This document shows, piece after piece, positions 8,290 through 17,003 of a stretch of DNA of 64,000 bases (position 1 is its first letter; every line of letters starts with the position of its first letter). Source of the stretch: Geobacillus thermodenitrificans subsp. thermodenitrificans DSM 465 (GTDB lineage: Bacteria > Bacillota > Bacilli > Bacillales > Anoxybacillaceae); contig NZ_AYKT01000001.1 of assembly GCF_000496575.1 (NCBI RefSeq), positions 124,001 through 188,000 of the forward strand, given 5' to 3'. The translations under genes and the position numbers were made by a program. Below the pieces are notes generated by a model. That model did not search any database, was not told the DNA's origin, and saw only the letters and a program-made list of their open reading frames with translations.

Positions 8290-8487
8290 ATGGCGAAGCG
8301 GCTGCCGTTGCGGCTGTCGGGCGAGGAGGCGTCATTGTTGCTTGAGGTGCTGTTCAGCCAGCAATATGCACTCGAACTTGTCCGCTCTGAGCTAGCGGAT
8401 ATTGAAAACGGGGATAAGGAAGCCGATGAACAACGATATCGGCAGCTTTTACGTTTATACGACCGCCTTTTAACGGAGGAAGAGTAA
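8290..8487 (+). CDS. abbA: AbrB antirepressor AbbA
   Basis: The 65-aa product equals the length of B. subtilis AbbA and keeps its pattern: GEEASLLLEVL, then YALELVRSEL-DIENG, and the C-terminal LYDRLL. AbbA binds the transition-state repressor AbrB and blocks it from DNA at the start of sporulation; in B. subtilis Spo0A~P switches the gene on. Position just before ykuL is the same as in B. subtilis. AAAGGAGG (8276-8283) lies 1 nt from an ATG at 8284 and 7 nt from ATG 8290, so 8290 is chosen. I did not find a convincing Spo0A box in the 90 nt upstream. Confidence 0.8.
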   Translation: MAKRLPLRLSGEEASLLLEVLFSQQYALELVRSELADIENGDKEADEQRYRQLLRLYDRLLTEEE

Positions 8488-8501
8488 AATGTCGTTCTAT
8501 G

Positions 8502-8533
8502 CTATCGCTTGGCAAGAAGCGATAGTCTTTTTT
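8502..8533 (+). terminator. Terminator of abbA
   Basis: CTATCGCTT (8502-8510) pairs with AAGCGATAG (8517-8525) and is followed by a T-rich tract. Confidence 0.85.
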
Positions 8534-8590
8534 ATGATATGATAAAATCGGAGAGGAGAAGACGTAAAAAGAGAAAGGCGGAACATTGGC

Positions 8591-9067
8591 ATGACATGGT
8601 TAGAAAATACACAGTTGGCCAACATGACAGTTAAACCATTTCTCATCCCTGCTGATAAAGTTGCGCACGTTCAGCCTGAAAACTATTTGGATCATGCGCT
8701 GCTCGTCTTGACAAAAACCGGCTATTCAGCAATTCCAGTTCTTGATACATCGTATAAACTGCACGGGCTAATTGGCATGACGATGATTATGGACGCGCTG
8801 TTAGGATTGGAGCGCATCGAGTTTGAACGGCTCGAGACGATGAAGGTCGAGGAAGTGATGAATCGAAACATTCCGCGCCTGCAGCTTGACGACAGCTTGC
8901 TGAAGGCTCTCGGACTGATTGTCAACCATCCGTTTGTCTGCGTCGAAAATGAAAACGGTTATTTTGAAGGGATTTTTACTCGCCGTGAAATATTGAAGCA
9001 ATTCAATAAACAGCTGCGGAGGCTTAATGGCGGCCGGAAACCAGGCCGAAAAGAAGCTGAACAATGA
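8591..9067 (+). CDS. darB: CBS-domain c-di-AMP receptor DarB (YkuL)
   Basis: This 158-aa protein is made of two CBS motifs (about residues 12-70 and 82-145). It is the orthologue of B. subtilis YkuL/DarB, which binds cyclic di-AMP. In that species the ligand-free form stimulates the (p)ppGpp synthetase Rel and pyruvate carboxylase, linking potassium status to stress and the TCA cycle. Visible landmarks are TKTGYSAIPVLD and VCVEN-GYFEGIFTRR. GAAAGGCGG precedes the ATG by 9 nt. The 3' end overlaps the convergent TSUP gene by 44 nt. Pyc and the c-di-AMP-regulated KtrC are encoded in the same window. Confidence 0.88.
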   Translation: MTWLENTQLANMTVKPFLIPADKVAHVQPENYLDHALLVLTKTGYSAIPVLDTSYKLHGLIGMTMIMDALLGLERIEFERLETMKVEEVMNRNIPRLQLDDSLLKALGLIVNHPFVCVENENGYFEGIFTRREILKQFNKQLRRLNGGRKPGRKEAEQ

Positions 9068-9767
9068 GCAGAAAAGTAATCGTGTGTAAGATTAAGCGCA
9101 GCTGGTTTTGTTTCAGTTTTTGTGCGACTCGAACCGATACTTGAGCGCCGATCAACGATCCCATCGCCAAGAACGGAGCGATATGCCAGTTCATAAGGCC
9201 GCTGTATAGATAAGACGCCATTGCGCCAAAGCAGCTGATGAACGTTTGGAATCTTGTCAGCGCCATGGCCGATAAGTAATCCATGCCGGCGCGTAAGTAA
9301 GCATACATGAGCATGGTGGCTTGGCCGGGGCCAAACATGCCATCATAGACGCTAATGCCATACAAAATCGGATAGAAAATTTTTGGGAGAGCAGGGGCTG
9401 TTGCCGCTGATTTGGGCTTTTTTTTGAAAAGTTGCAGGCATAGTGCAAACAACAGCAACATGACCGCGATGATAGTCATTGTTCGTTCGGACAACAGCGA
9501 GGCGATGGCCCCTCCTGTGGCTCCCCCGCCGAGGCTGATCGGGATGATCAGAAGCAGTTGTTTCCCACGAATGTTTTGCTGGCGAAACAAGACGAAGAAG
9601 CTGGAAAACGAGCTGATGGTATTGGAAAACTTGGCGGAGGAAATGGCCTGATGGATCGGAACACCGAGCGTGAGCAGAACGGGCATGCTGATAAGGCCAC
9701 CGCCGCCAGCTAATGTACCAACGAATGAAGTAGCAAACCCAATGAGGACAAACAGGATCCAGTCCAT
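9024..9767 (-). CDS. TSUP/TauE-SafE family membrane permease
   Basis: The 247-aa protein has about seven to eight membrane segments and the TSUP-family N-terminal motif GTLAGGGGLISMP. A second repeat carries YDGMFGPGQATMLM. Members export or import sulfite, sulfoacetate or other small anions; the substrate here is unknown. AAAGGAGA lies 8 nt before ATG 9767. It is divergent from ccpC with a CcpC-type operator between them, so CcpC control is possible. The C-terminal codons overlap the end of darB on the other strand. Confidence 0.85.
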   Translation of the reverse strand: MDWILFVLIGFATSFVGTLAGGGGLISMPVLLTLGVPIHQAISSAKFSNTISSFSSFFVLFRQQNIRGKQLLLIIPISLGGGATGGAIASLLSERTMTIIAVMLLLFALCLQLFKKKPKSAATAPALPKIFYPILYGISVYDGMFGPGQATMLMYAYLRAGMDYLSAMALTRFQTFISCFGAMASYLYSGLMNWHIAPFLAMGSLIGAQVSVRVAQKLKQNQLRLILHTITFLLIVQLLFGLVSGRH

Positions 9768-9854
9768 GTAGAGATTCTCCTTTCGATAAGGGTTCTACAA
9801 CTATTTTATTTTTGTTATAACGATAAGAAAATGTGAAAAAAATAGACATAAATG

Positions 9855-9869
9855 ATAAGAAAAACTTAT
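9855..9869. promoter_or_regulatory. Probable CcpC operator
   Basis: ATAA (9855-9858), seven bases and TTAT (9866-9869) form the dyad described for CcpC binding in B. subtilis. It lies 16 nt before the ccpC start and between ccpC and the divergent permease, consistent with autoregulation. Confidence 0.65.
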
Positions 9870-9885
9870 CAAAGGGATGATCGTT

Positions 9886-10758
9886 TTGAATATTTCAGAG
9901 TATGAAATCCTCACTGTTTTGGCGGAAGAATTAAATATGAGAAAAGCCGCTGTCCGGCTGTATGTTACCCAGTCTGCACTATCCCAACGGCTACAGACGA
10001 TCGAGGCCAGCTGGAATGTGAAAATATTTATCCGGTCTCAGCGCGGATTGCTGCTAACACCAGAGGGGGAAAAGATTGTTCAGCTTGCCAAAGAAATTGT
10101 GCAGAAAACGAACAAAGTAAAAGAAGAAATGAAACAACTGGTCGGGCAAATCAGCGGGACATTAACGATAGCGGTGGCTTCCATCGTTGCTCAACATTGG
10201 CTGCCTGCCGTGTTAAAAAGGTTTATGAAGTTATACCCCAATGTAAACGTTTCGTTGATGACGGGATGGACAAGTGAAGTCCTAAGTCATATGTATGAAA
10301 ATCGATGTCAACTTGGGATTGTTCGTGGAAAGCCAAATTGGAGCGGGATGGCGACACGTTTATTTACCGATCAGCTATATTTAGTAGACCAAGAAATTCA
10401 ATCTTTGGAGCAATTGCGCCATACTGATCGGCCATTTATTCAATTTAAAAGCGATTCAACTTATTCGTTGCATATTCAACAATGGTGGCATGAGCAATTT
10501 CAAGCCTTGCCGCCACGAACGGTGATGGTCGATCAAATTGAAACATGCAAACAGCTTGCTTATCATGGCGTTGGTTATGCGATTTTACCGGAAATTGCTT
10601 TAGGTGATCGAGAACAACATCTTGTTCACATGATACCGTTAAAAACGAAGCATGGTGAGCCCATGACCAGAGATACATGGCTGATCAGTTCGGAAGTGGC
10701 ATGGCAACTTCCACAAGTACAAGCCTTCGAGAAGACATTACGGCATTTTGCTCGATGA
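9886..10758 (+). CDS. ccpC: LysR-type regulator CcpC
   Basis: This 290-aa LysR-family regulator is the orthologue of CcpC (YkuM), which senses citrate and represses citrate synthase and aconitase genes. The winged helix occupies residues 1-60, with VLAEELNMRKAA and QSALSQRLQTIE. The effector domain begins with LTIAVASIVAQHWLP and contains RPFIQFKSDSTY and VDQIETCKQ. An ATG at 9877 touches the weak AAAGGG and would add residues absent from B. subtilis CcpC; the TTG at 9886 aligns with the known N-terminus and has normal spacing, so it is chosen. Confidence 0.88.
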   Translation: MNISEYEILTVLAEELNMRKAAVRLYVTQSALSQRLQTIEASWNVKIFIRSQRGLLLTPEGEKIVQLAKEIVQKTNKVKEEMKQLVGQISGTLTIAVASIVAQHWLPAVLKRFMKLYPNVNVSLMTGWTSEVLSHMYENRCQLGIVRGKPNWSGMATRLFTDQLYLVDQEIQSLEQLRHTDRPFIQFKSDSTYSLHIQQWWHEQFQALPPRTVMVDQIETCKQLAYHGVGYAILPEIALGDREQHLVHMIPLKTKHGEPMTRDTWLISSEVAWQLPQVQAFEKTLRHFAR

Positions 10759-10831
10759 ATTGGTGCTTGTCACAAGGCTCTCTGGTTTGCTAAAGTAAAA
10801 AAAGAACACAGGAATAAGGAGGATATTGGCT

Positions 10832-11542
10832 ATGAAGATGATGGACGCCAATGAAATCATTTCGTTTATTCAAAACAGCAAAAAATCAACGCCTGTTAAA
10901 GTGTACATAAAAGGGGATCTCGAGGGTATCGATTTCGGCTCAAGCGCGAAAACGTTTATCACTGGCAACGCCGGTGTCGTGTTTGGCGAATGGCAAGACA
11001 TTCAAGCCGCCATCGAAGCGAATCAAGACAAAATTGAGGACTATGTCGTCGAAAATGATCGTCGCAATTCGGCCATCCCGCTGCTGGATTTAAAAGGAGT
11101 GAAAGCGCGCATTGAGCCGGGCGCCATTATTCGTGATCACGTCGAGATCGGCGACAATGCTGTCATTATGATGGGAGCGGTCATTAACATCGGCGCCGTC
11201 ATCGGCGAAGGGACGATGATCGATATGAACGCCGTGCTCGGCGGTCGGGCAACGGTAGGGAAAAACTGCCACATCGGCGCTGGTGCGGTGTTGGCTGGGG
11301 TAATTGAACCGCCATCAGCGAAGCCGGTCGTGATCGAAGATGATGTTCTTATCGGAGCCAATGCTGTCATTTTAGAAGGTGTCACCGTTGGCAAAGGGGC
11401 GGTCGTCGCTGCTGGCGCGATTGTCGTCGAAGACGTGCCGCCATATACGGTCGTGGCCGGCGTACCGGCGCGCGTTATTAAACAAATCGATGAACAAACA
11501 AGAGCGAAAACGGAAATTAAACAAGAGCTTCGCCAATTATAA
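10832..11542 (+). CDS. dapH: Tetrahydrodipicolinate N-acetyltransferase DapH
   Basis: DapH acetylates tetrahydrodipicolinate with acetyl-CoA, an early step of the acetyl branch of lysine and diaminopimelate synthesis. The 236-aa length equals B. subtilis DapH (YkuQ). The N-terminal third is alpha/beta; the rest is a left-handed beta-helix of hexapeptide repeats (about 90-210) with [20 protein letters not shown] and [22 protein letters not shown] (10816-10823) is 8 nt before ATG 10832; an in-frame TTG at 10826 is too close. dapL follows after a terminator-like hairpin. Confidence 0.95.
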   Translation: MKMMDANEIISFIQNSKKSTPVKVYIKGDLEGIDFGSSAKTFITGNAGVVFGEWQDIQAAIEANQDKIEDYVVENDRRNSAIPLLDLKGVKARIEPGAIIRDHVEIGDNAVIMMGAVINIGAVIGEGTMIDMNAVLGGRATVGKNCHIGAGAVLAGVIEPPSAKPVVIEDDVLIGANAVILEGVTVGKGAVVAAGAIVVEDVPPYTVVAGVPARVIKQIDEQTRAKTEIKQELRQL

Positions 11543-11551
11543 TCACATCAA

Positions 11552-11582
11552 AAAGCTGTCCGCTCACAGGACAGCTTTTTTC
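11552..11582 (+). terminator. Terminator/attenuator between dapH and dapL
   Basis: AAAGCTGTCC (11552-11561) pairs with GGACAGCTTT (11569-11578) before a T-run. It sits only 17 nt before dapL, so part of the transcription probably reads through. Confidence 0.8.
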
Positions 11583-11598
11583 CGATGGAGGAGAGAAG

Positions 11599-12732
11599 AT
11601 GGAAACGATCAGCCCATTTGTCGCCATTCGTCGCGACTTGCATAAAATTCCCGAGCTCGGGTTTCAGGAGTTTAAAACACAGCAATATTTGCTTAATTAT
11701 ATTCAATCTCTGCCGCAAGAGCGGCTTGATGTCCGGACATGGAAAACAGGTATTTTTGTGAAAGTCAGCGGAACAGCACCGCGAAAAACGATCGGCTACC
11801 GTGCTGATATCGACGGCTTGCCGATCAGCGAAGAAACTGGTCTGCCGTACCGCTCCGAGCATGCAGGGCAAATGCATGCGTGCGGTCATGATGTCCATAT
11901 GAGCATTGCCCTTGGCGTGTTGACCCATTTTGCCCACAATCCAATCAGAGACGATTTGCTGTTTATTTTTCAGCCGGCCGAAGAAGGGCCAGGTGGGGCG
12001 AAGCCGATGTTAGAAAGCGATATAATGCGCGAGTGGAAGCCGGATATGATTGTTGCTTTGCATATTGCCCCGGAATATCCAGTCGGCACAATTGCAACGA
12101 AAGAAGGCCTGTTGTTTGCCAATACGTCGGAGCTGTTTATTGACTTAAAAGGGAAAGGCGGCCATGCGGCGTTTCCGCATCTAGCCAACGATATGGTCGT
12201 TGCCGCCTGTGCGCTCGTCACCCAGCTGCAATCGATCGTCGCTCGCAACGTTGATCCGCTTGACAGCGCCGTCATTACGATCGGAAAGATTACCGGCGGG
12301 ACAGTGCAAAACGTCATCGCCGAACATGCTCGGCTCGAAGGGACGATCCGGACGCTGTCGATCGATGCCATGCAGGCAGTGAAGCGGCGGATTGAAGCGC
12401 TCGTCCGTGGGGTGGAAGTGGCCTATGAATGTGAGGCGGTGATTGATTACGGTGCCATGTACCACGAAGTGTACAACAATCCGGCACTGACAACGGAATT
12501 TATCCAATTTGCTGAGACACATACTGATATGAATGTTATTCGCTGCAAAGAGGCGATGACCGGTGAGGATTTTGGCTATATGCTGGCAGAAATTCCTGGT
12601 TTTATGTTTTGGCTTGGCGTTGATTCCCCGTACGGGCTGCACCATGCGAAGCTAGCCCCGAATGAAGCGGCAATCGATCGGGCCATCGCCTTTTTAATCA
12701 GCTATTTTTCGTGGAAAGGAAATATGGAGTGA
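11599..12732 (+). CDS. dapL: N-acetyldiaminopimelate deacetylase
   Basis: This M20D-family metallopeptidase (377 aa, YkuR) removes the acetyl group from N-acetyl-LL-diaminopimelate in the acetyl pathway to DAP and lysine. Metal-binding and catalytic motifs appear in order: [21 protein letters not shown] near residues 92-101, [11 protein letters not shown] near 130, and a C-terminal [10 protein letters not shown]. The dimerisation domain carries [22 protein letters not shown] precedes the ATG. It pairs functionally with dapH just upstream. Confidence 0.94.
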   Translation: METISPFVAIRRDLHKIPELGFQEFKTQQYLLNYIQSLPQERLDVRTWKTGIFVKVSGTAPRKTIGYRADIDGLPISEETGLPYRSEHAGQMHACGHDVHMSIALGVLTHFAHNPIRDDLLFIFQPAEEGPGGAKPMLESDIMREWKPDMIVALHIAPEYPVGTIATKEGLLFANTSELFIDLKGKGGHAAFPHLANDMVVAACALVTQLQSIVARNVDPLDSAVITIGKITGGTVQNVIAEHARLEGTIRTLSIDAMQAVKRRIEALVRGVEVAYECEAVIDYGAMYHEVYNNPALTTEFIQFAETHTDMNVIRCKEAMTGEDFGYMLAEIPGFMFWLGVDSPYGLHHAKLAPNEAAIDRAIAFLISYFSWKGNME

Positions 12733-12741
12733 AGTATAGTT

Positions 12742-12780
12742 CCACCTCGATTAAGACACATTATGTGTGTGAGGAGGTGG
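12742..12780 (+). promoter_or_regulatory. Hairpin covering the ykuS ribosome-binding site
   Basis: CCACCTC (12742-12748) pairs with GAGGTGG (12774-12780), and ACACA (12756-12760) pairs with TGTGT (12764-12768) inside. The 3' arm is part of the ykuS Shine-Dalgarno sequence, so the fold would hide it. Confidence 0.5.
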
Positions 12781-12786
12781 AGTGTG

Positions 12787-13029
12787 ATGGCGAAAATCGG
12801 TGTCGAGCAATCGCTGACTGACGTGCAGCAGGTGTTGAAGGAAAGAGGATATGACGTTGTTCCGCTGCGCAGTGAACAAGATGCTAGAGGTTGCGATTGC
12901 TGTGTCATTACTGGCTTGGATACAAACGTCACCGGCATTCAAAACACAATCACATCCGGTCCGGTCATTGAAGCGAGCGGACTTACTGCGGAAGAAATTT
13001 GCCAAAAAATCGAACAAAAGCTTCGGTAA
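12787..13029 (+). CDS. ykuS: UPF0180 protein YkuS
   Basis: This 80-aa protein is the orthologue of B. subtilis YkuS, an uncharacterised family. It starts [15 protein letters not shown] and has a central [17 protein letters not shown] segment with three cysteines, followed by an acidic helix. The ATG at 12787 follows GAGGAGGTGG by 6 nt. The order dapH-dapL-ykuS is as in B. subtilis ykuQRS. The ribosome-binding site lies in a hairpin, so translation may be controlled. Confidence 0.88.
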   Translation: MAKIGVEQSLTDVQQVLKERGYDVVPLRSEQDARGCDCCVITGLDTNVTGIQNTITSGPVIEASGLTAEEICQKIEQKLR

Positions 13030-13036
13030 CGATTGT

Positions 13037-13066
13037 CGGGCTGTGTGCGCCAGCAGCCCGTTTTTT
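13037..13066 (+). terminator. Terminator of the dapH-dapL-ykuS unit
   Basis: CGGGCTG (13037-13043) pairs with CAGCCCG (13054-13060), followed by six T. Confidence 0.88.
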
Positions 13067-13178
13067 ATGGGGACGATAGCATGGACAAGCCGACTCGGAA
13101 GGTTTGCGTGAACTAATAAAGACGTAGCCGTTGCATCCCCTAAACGATGAAAGAAATGGTTTACGGTGTTGCAATGAA

Positions 13179-13204
13179 TGATGTCAGTGATTGGTATGAC
13201 ATCA
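13179..13204. repeat. Perfect inverted repeat upstream of ykuU
   Basis: TGATGTCA (13179-13186) and TGACATCA (13197-13204) are separated by 10 bases and lie 27 nt before the ykuU start. It may be an operator. It does not match the PerR box. The 110 bases to its left hold no gene I can support. Confidence 0.5.
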
Positions 13205-13231
13205 CTATTTTTAGCAATGGAGGGCTTACAT

Positions 13232-13795
13232 ATGGCAGAGCGCTTAGTCGGAAAACAAGCTCCACGTTTTGAAATGGAGGCTGTCCTGCCGAATGGAGAG
13301 TTTGGCCGTGTCAGCCTTGAGGAAAACATGAAAAATGGCAAATGGACGGTGCTGTTCTTCTATCCACTCGACTTTACATTCGTTTGCCCGACGGAAATTA
13401 CAGCGATATCTGACCGCTATCATGAATTTGAAGACTTAAATGCAGTCGTGATCGGTGTATCGACTGACTCTGTTTACTCGCATAAAGCATGGATGAACGT
13501 ACCGCGAAACCAAAACGGCATCGGTCAAATTAAATACCCGCTCGCTGCTGATCGGACGCAGCAAGTTTCGCGTGATTACGGCGTGCTCATTGAAGAAGAG
13601 GGGGTCGCACTGCGCGGTTTGTTCATCATCGATCCGGACGGTGAGTTGAAATATGCCGTCATTCACCATAACAATATCGGCCGCGATGTCGATGAAGTAT
13701 TGCGTGTGCTGCAAGCGTTGCAAACCGGCGGCCTCTGCCCTGCAAACTGGAAGCCAGGACAACCGACGTTGACGCTGCAAGGAGAGTCGCATTGA
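13232..13795 (+). CDS. ykuU: 2-Cys peroxiredoxin YkuU
   Basis: The 187-aa protein is a typical 2-Cys peroxiredoxin (AhpC/Prx1 group) reducing hydrogen peroxide and organic peroxides. The peroxidatic cysteine stands in FTFVCPTEI (about residue 52) and the resolving cysteine in GGLCPANW (about 170). GVSTDS and RGLFIIDPDG are typical of the fold. GGAGGG precedes ATG 13232 by 7 nt; upstream ATGs lack a site. The gene lies next to the thioredoxin-like ykuV, a likely electron donor or partner. A hairpin separates the two. Confidence 0.93.
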   Translation: MAERLVGKQAPRFEMEAVLPNGEFGRVSLEENMKNGKWTVLFFYPLDFTFVCPTEITAISDRYHEFEDLNAVVIGVSTDSVYSHKAWMNVPRNQNGIGQIKYPLAADRTQQVSRDYGVLIEEEGVALRGLFIIDPDGELKYAVIHHNNIGRDVDEVLRVLQALQTGGLCPANWKPGQPTLTLQGESH

Positions 13796-13802
13796 GCATG
13801 GA

Positions 13803-13836
13803 AAAGGTCTAACGGGGAGTTAGGCCTTTCTTTTTC
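13803..13836 (+). terminator. Terminator/attenuator between ykuU and ykuV
   Basis: AAAGGTCTAAC (13803-13813) pairs with GTTAGGCCTTT (13819-13829), one G-U pair, then a T-rich tract. Confidence 0.8.
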
Positions 13837-13854
13837 CATATGGAGGGATGAGGT

Positions 13855-14310
13855 GTGAAACTGCGTGAACCAATGCCGGAACTGACCGGAGCAACGGCAA
13901 CGTTAAATGGAGACGTATCAAGAGATGAATTGATCGGTGAAAAACCAACGCTAATCCATTTTTGGTCGGTCAGCTGTCATTTGTGCAAAGAAGTGATGCC
14001 GCAAGTGAACGAATTCCGTGACCGATATAAAGAGAAACTCCATATGGTATCCGTCCATATGCCGCGCTCGGAATACGATTTAGACATTGAACTCGTGAAA
14101 AAAATAGCTGAAAAGTACGGCATTACTCAGCCGATTTTCGTCGACAACGAGCATAAAATCACCGACGCGTTTGAAAACCGATGCGTTCCGTCGTATTACG
14201 TGTTCGACGTTGAAGGAAAGCTCCGCCATTTCCAAGCAGGCAGCGGCGGCATGAACATGCTCGAAAAACACGTCAACCGCGTGCTCGAAGAAGCAGAAAA
14301 GAGAGAGTAG
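13855..14310 (+). CDS. ykuV: Thioredoxin-like thiol-disulfide oxidoreductase YkuV
   Basis: This 151-aa protein has a thioredoxin fold with the active site WSVSCHLCK (CxxC about residues 41-44) and the cis-proline region RCVPSYYVFD. It is the orthologue of B. subtilis YkuV, which reduces disulfides in the cytoplasm. No signal peptide is seen. The start is GTG at 13855 behind GGAGGGATGAGG. It is close to ykuU and ends in a strong terminator. Confidence 0.92.
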   Translation: MKLREPMPELTGATATLNGDVSRDELIGEKPTLIHFWSVSCHLCKEVMPQVNEFRDRYKEKLHMVSVHMPRSEYDLDIELVKKIAEKYGITQPIFVDNEHKITDAFENRCVPSYYVFDVEGKLRHFQAGSGGMNMLEKHVNRVLEEAEKRE

Positions 14311-14326
14311 GCGTAATGGTTGTCCG

Positions 14327-14367
14327 AAAAGGAGCGAAGAATCGTTTTCGTTCCTTTTCTTTTTTTG
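14327..14367 (+). terminator. Terminator of ykuV
   Basis: A 12-bp stem (14327-14338 with 14347-14358, one G-U pair) is followed by a C and seven T. Confidence 0.88.
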
Positions 14368-14417
14368 CTAAAATGAGGGGAAGAAGCGATGATTGACCAT
14401 TGTTGGAGGAGTCAATG

Positions 14418-15080
14418 ATGAAAAAGAAACAGTTTGCTGTAATCGGTCTTGGGCGATTTGGGGGGAGCATTTGCCGCACGTTGAGCGAACAAGGGATGGA
14501 AGTGCTCGCGATTGATATTGATGAAGATCGGGTGAATGAATTTGCGTCGATTGCCGCGCACGCTGTGGTTGGCGACACGACTGACGAAAACGTGCTAAAA
14601 AGCTTAGGTATCCGCAACTTTGACCACGTCATTGTTGCGATCGGCGACAACATTCAGGCAAGCATTTTGACGACGCTCATTTTAAAGGAGCTCGGCGTCA
14701 ATCATATTACCGTCAAGGCGACGAACGATTACCACGAGAAAGTGCTGAAAAAAATCGGCGCTGATCAAATCGTGCATCCGGAGCGGGATATGGGTGAGCG
14801 GATCGCTCATAATCTCCTTTCGAACAACGTCTTGGATTATTTGGAGCTGTCCGACAAACATAGCATCGTCGAGATTGTAGCGAGCGAGAGACTCGACGGT
14901 CATTCGCTGCTCGAGCTTGACATTCGCGCCCGCTACGGCATTAACATTGTCGCCATTAAGCGAGGGGCGAGTGTCATCGTCTCACCGCTTGCCTCGGAAA
15001 TCATCCGTAAAGGCGATGTATTGGTCGTTATCGGCGCTGACAGCGACATTGACCGGTTTGAAGAAAAGGTCGTTGGCTAG
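14418..15080 (+). CDS. ktrC: Potassium uptake regulatory subunit KtrC
   Basis: The 220-aa protein is the cytoplasmic RCK ring subunit of a Ktr potassium channel. RCK_N (about 1-130) has the nucleotide-binding motif GLGRFGGSICRTL and the acidic end of the second strand DIDEDRVNEF; RCK_C (about 135-220) is the c-di-AMP-binding part known for KtrC/KtrA. The membrane subunit (KtrD) is not in the window. GGAGGA (14405-14410) suits ATG 14418; ATG 14415 is also possible. In B. subtilis ktrC also neighbours rnjA. Confidence 0.92.
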   Translation: MKKKQFAVIGLGRFGGSICRTLSEQGMEVLAIDIDEDRVNEFASIAAHAVVGDTTDENVLKSLGIRNFDHVIVAIGDNIQASILTTLILKELGVNHITVKATNDYHEKVLKKIGADQIVHPERDMGERIAHNLLSNNVLDYLELSDKHSIVEIVASERLDGHSLLELDIRARYGINIVAIKRGASVIVSPLASEIIRKGDVLVVIGADSDIDRFEEKVVG

Positions 15081-15300
15081 CGGTGTGATATGAAATGTCT
15101 GCGTTCAGATTCGTTCCTAGCCTCCCTGTTTTGGAAATTTGTGTTCTATATTAAAAGGTTGGTGAACAACGATCGTTTCCTGTTGTGCAGCGGTTTTAGG
15201 AGGGGAGTGAAATCAAGGTTTCTTTGGTGGGGAAGCGACATGTTTGCGCCGCGTCCCCGTTAGGTGATCACTCCTCTAGAGGCTGGTCATGTTATATAGA
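15081..15300. other. Intergenic region without a supported gene
   Basis: This 220-base gap has an open 57-codon frame from ATG 15090 to 15263, but it lacks a ribosome-binding site and resembles nothing I know. B. subtilis has several genes between ykuV and ktrC/rnjA that are missing here. Confidence 0.5.
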
Positions 15301-15301
15301 A

Positions 15302-15334
15302 AAGGGTGTCCTTGCGAAAAGGACACCCTTTTTG
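15302..15334. terminator. Bidirectional terminator between ktrC and rnjA
   Basis: A 12-bp perfect stem (15302-15313 with 15319-15330) has T-runs on both strands and serves the convergent genes ktrC and rnjA. Confidence 0.9.
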
Positions 15335-15335
15335 G

Positions 15336-17003
15336 TTAAATCTCCATGATGATCGGCAAAATCATCGGCCGCCGCTTCGTTCGTTCATATAAGAACGGAG
15401 CGAGCGTTTCCGTAATTTCATTTTTAATTTCCGACCATTGATTCGTTTTTCGCTCGAGCACTTTTTCGAGATGTTTGGTGATGAGCGCCTGTGCCTCGCT
15501 GATCAAATCACCTGACTCGCGCATGTAGACGAAGCCGCGGGAGATAATATCAGGACCGGCCGCGATTTTAAATTCTTTCATATTGATGCTGACAACAACG
15601 ATCACGAGCCCTTCCTCCGACAAAATGCGACGGTCGCGCAAGACAATGTTGCCGATATCGCCGACGCCGCTGCCGTCGATGTAGACAGAGCCGGACGGAA
15701 TTTTGCCGACGATGCGTGCTTCGCTGTCGCTGATGCCGAGCACTTCACCGTTATCCATAATAAAGCAGTTTTCCTCTGGCACACCGCAGTCGACGGCAAG
15801 CTTGGCGTGCATTTTTTGCATGCGGTATTCGCCGTGAATTGGCATAAAATATTTCGGTTTCATCAACCGGATCATTAGTTTTTGTTCTTCCTGCCCGCCG
15901 TGTCCGGACGTGTGAATATCGTTGAGCGGACCGTGGATCACTTCGGCGCCGGCCCGGTATAGCATGTTGATCGTTCGGTTGACGCTCACCGTGTTGCCCG
16001 GAATCGGCGACGAAGAAAAGACAACCGTGTCGCCCGGGATGATTTGAATTTGCCGGTGCGTACCGTTGGCGATGCGTGATAGGGCCGCCATTGGTTCGCC
16101 TTGACTGCCGGTGCATAAAATGGTCACCTGGTTTGCTGGGAGTCGATTGATTTCGTTTGCATCGACGAACGTGCCTTTCGGACATTTAATGTAGCCGAGA
16201 TCTTGGCCGATTTCAATGGCTGCTTCCATGCTGCGGCCAAAGACGGCAATTTTCCGATTGTTGGCGACTGCAGCTTCCGTCACTTGCTGAAGTCGGTGGA
16301 TGTTAGAGGCAAACGTCGCGAAAATAATTCGTCCGTCCACTTTACGGAAAATGTCGTGAATGCTTTCACCGACCCGCCGTTCTGACATCGTGAAATGCGG
16401 AATTTCGCTGTTTGTGCTGTCCGAAAGCAGACAAAGGACGCCTTCTTTCCCGATTTCCGCCATTTTCGTCAAATTGGCTGGCTCGCCAACCGGCGTAAAG
16501 TCAAATTTAAAATCTCCGGTATGGACGATTTGGCCGACCGGTGTTTTGACGACGATGCCGTAGCTGTCTGGAATGCTGTGCGTCGTGCGGAAAAAGGTGA
16601 CCGCTGTTTTTTGGAAACGAATGACATCGTCCTCACGAATTTCAATGAGTTTAGCTTGACGAAGCAATCCGTGTTCTTCGAGTTTATTGCGAATGAGCCC
16701 AAGCGCCAGTTTCCCACCGTAAATAGGGATATTCACTTGCCGAAGCAAATACGGAATGCCGCCAATATGGTCTTCATGCCCGTGGGTAATGAACAAACCT
16801 TTCACTTTTTCTGCATGTTTCACTAAATACGAATAATCCGGGATGACGTAGTCGATGCCGAGCAGTTCGTCTTCCGGAAATTTAATGCCCGCGTCAATGA
16901 CAATGATTTCATCTTGAAATTGTACGCCGTATGTATTTTTCCCGATTTCACCCAGTCCGCCGAGGGCAAAAACGCCAACTTGTTGGTCTGTCAATAGTTT
17001 CAT
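15336..17003 (-). CDS. rnjA: Ribonuclease J1
   Basis: RNase J1 (555 aa) is the 5'-to-3' exonuclease and endonuclease of the Bacillus RNA degradation machinery, also acting in 16S rRNA maturation. The metallo-beta-lactamase signature [10 protein letters not shown] is at about residues 73-82, with HTGDFKFD and the beta-CASP motifs DSTNSE and LCTGSQGEP further on. A late SGHGG and MPIHGEYRM belong to motifs B/C. The start ATG overlaps the rpoY stop (ATGA), so the two genes are translationally coupled; GGAGA stands 8 nt before it. Confidence 0.97.
   Translation of the reverse strand: MKLLTDQQVGVFALGGLGEIGKNTYGVQFQDEIIVIDAGIKFPEDELLGIDYVIPDYSYLVKHAEKVKGLFITHGHEDHIGGIPYLLRQVNIPIYGGKLALGLIRNKLEEHGLLRQAKLIEIREDDVIRFQKTAVTFFRTTHSIPDSYGIVVKTPVGQIVHTGDFKFDFTPVGEPANLTKMAEIGKEGVLCLLSDSTNSEIPHFTMSERRVGESIHDIFRKVDGRIIFATFASNIHRLQQVTEAAVANNRKIAVFGRSMEAAIEIGQDLGYIKCPKGTFVDANEINRLPANQVTILCTGSQGEPMAALSRIANGTHRQIQIIPGDTVVFSSSPIPGNTVSVNRTINMLYRAGAEVIHGPLNDIHTSGHGGQEEQKLMIRLMKPKYFMPIHGEYRMQKMHAKLAVDCGVPEENCFIMDNGEVLGISDSEARIVGKIPSGSVYIDGSGVGDIGNIVLRDRRILSEEGLVIVVVSINMKEFKIAAGPDIISRGFVYMRESGDLISEAQALITKHLEKVLERKTNQWSEIKNEITETLAPFLYERTKRRPMILPIIMEI

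Noticed and set aside
15090-15263. 57-codon plus-strand frame between ktrC and rnjA
   Set aside because: No ribosome-binding site, odd composition and no recognisable family.
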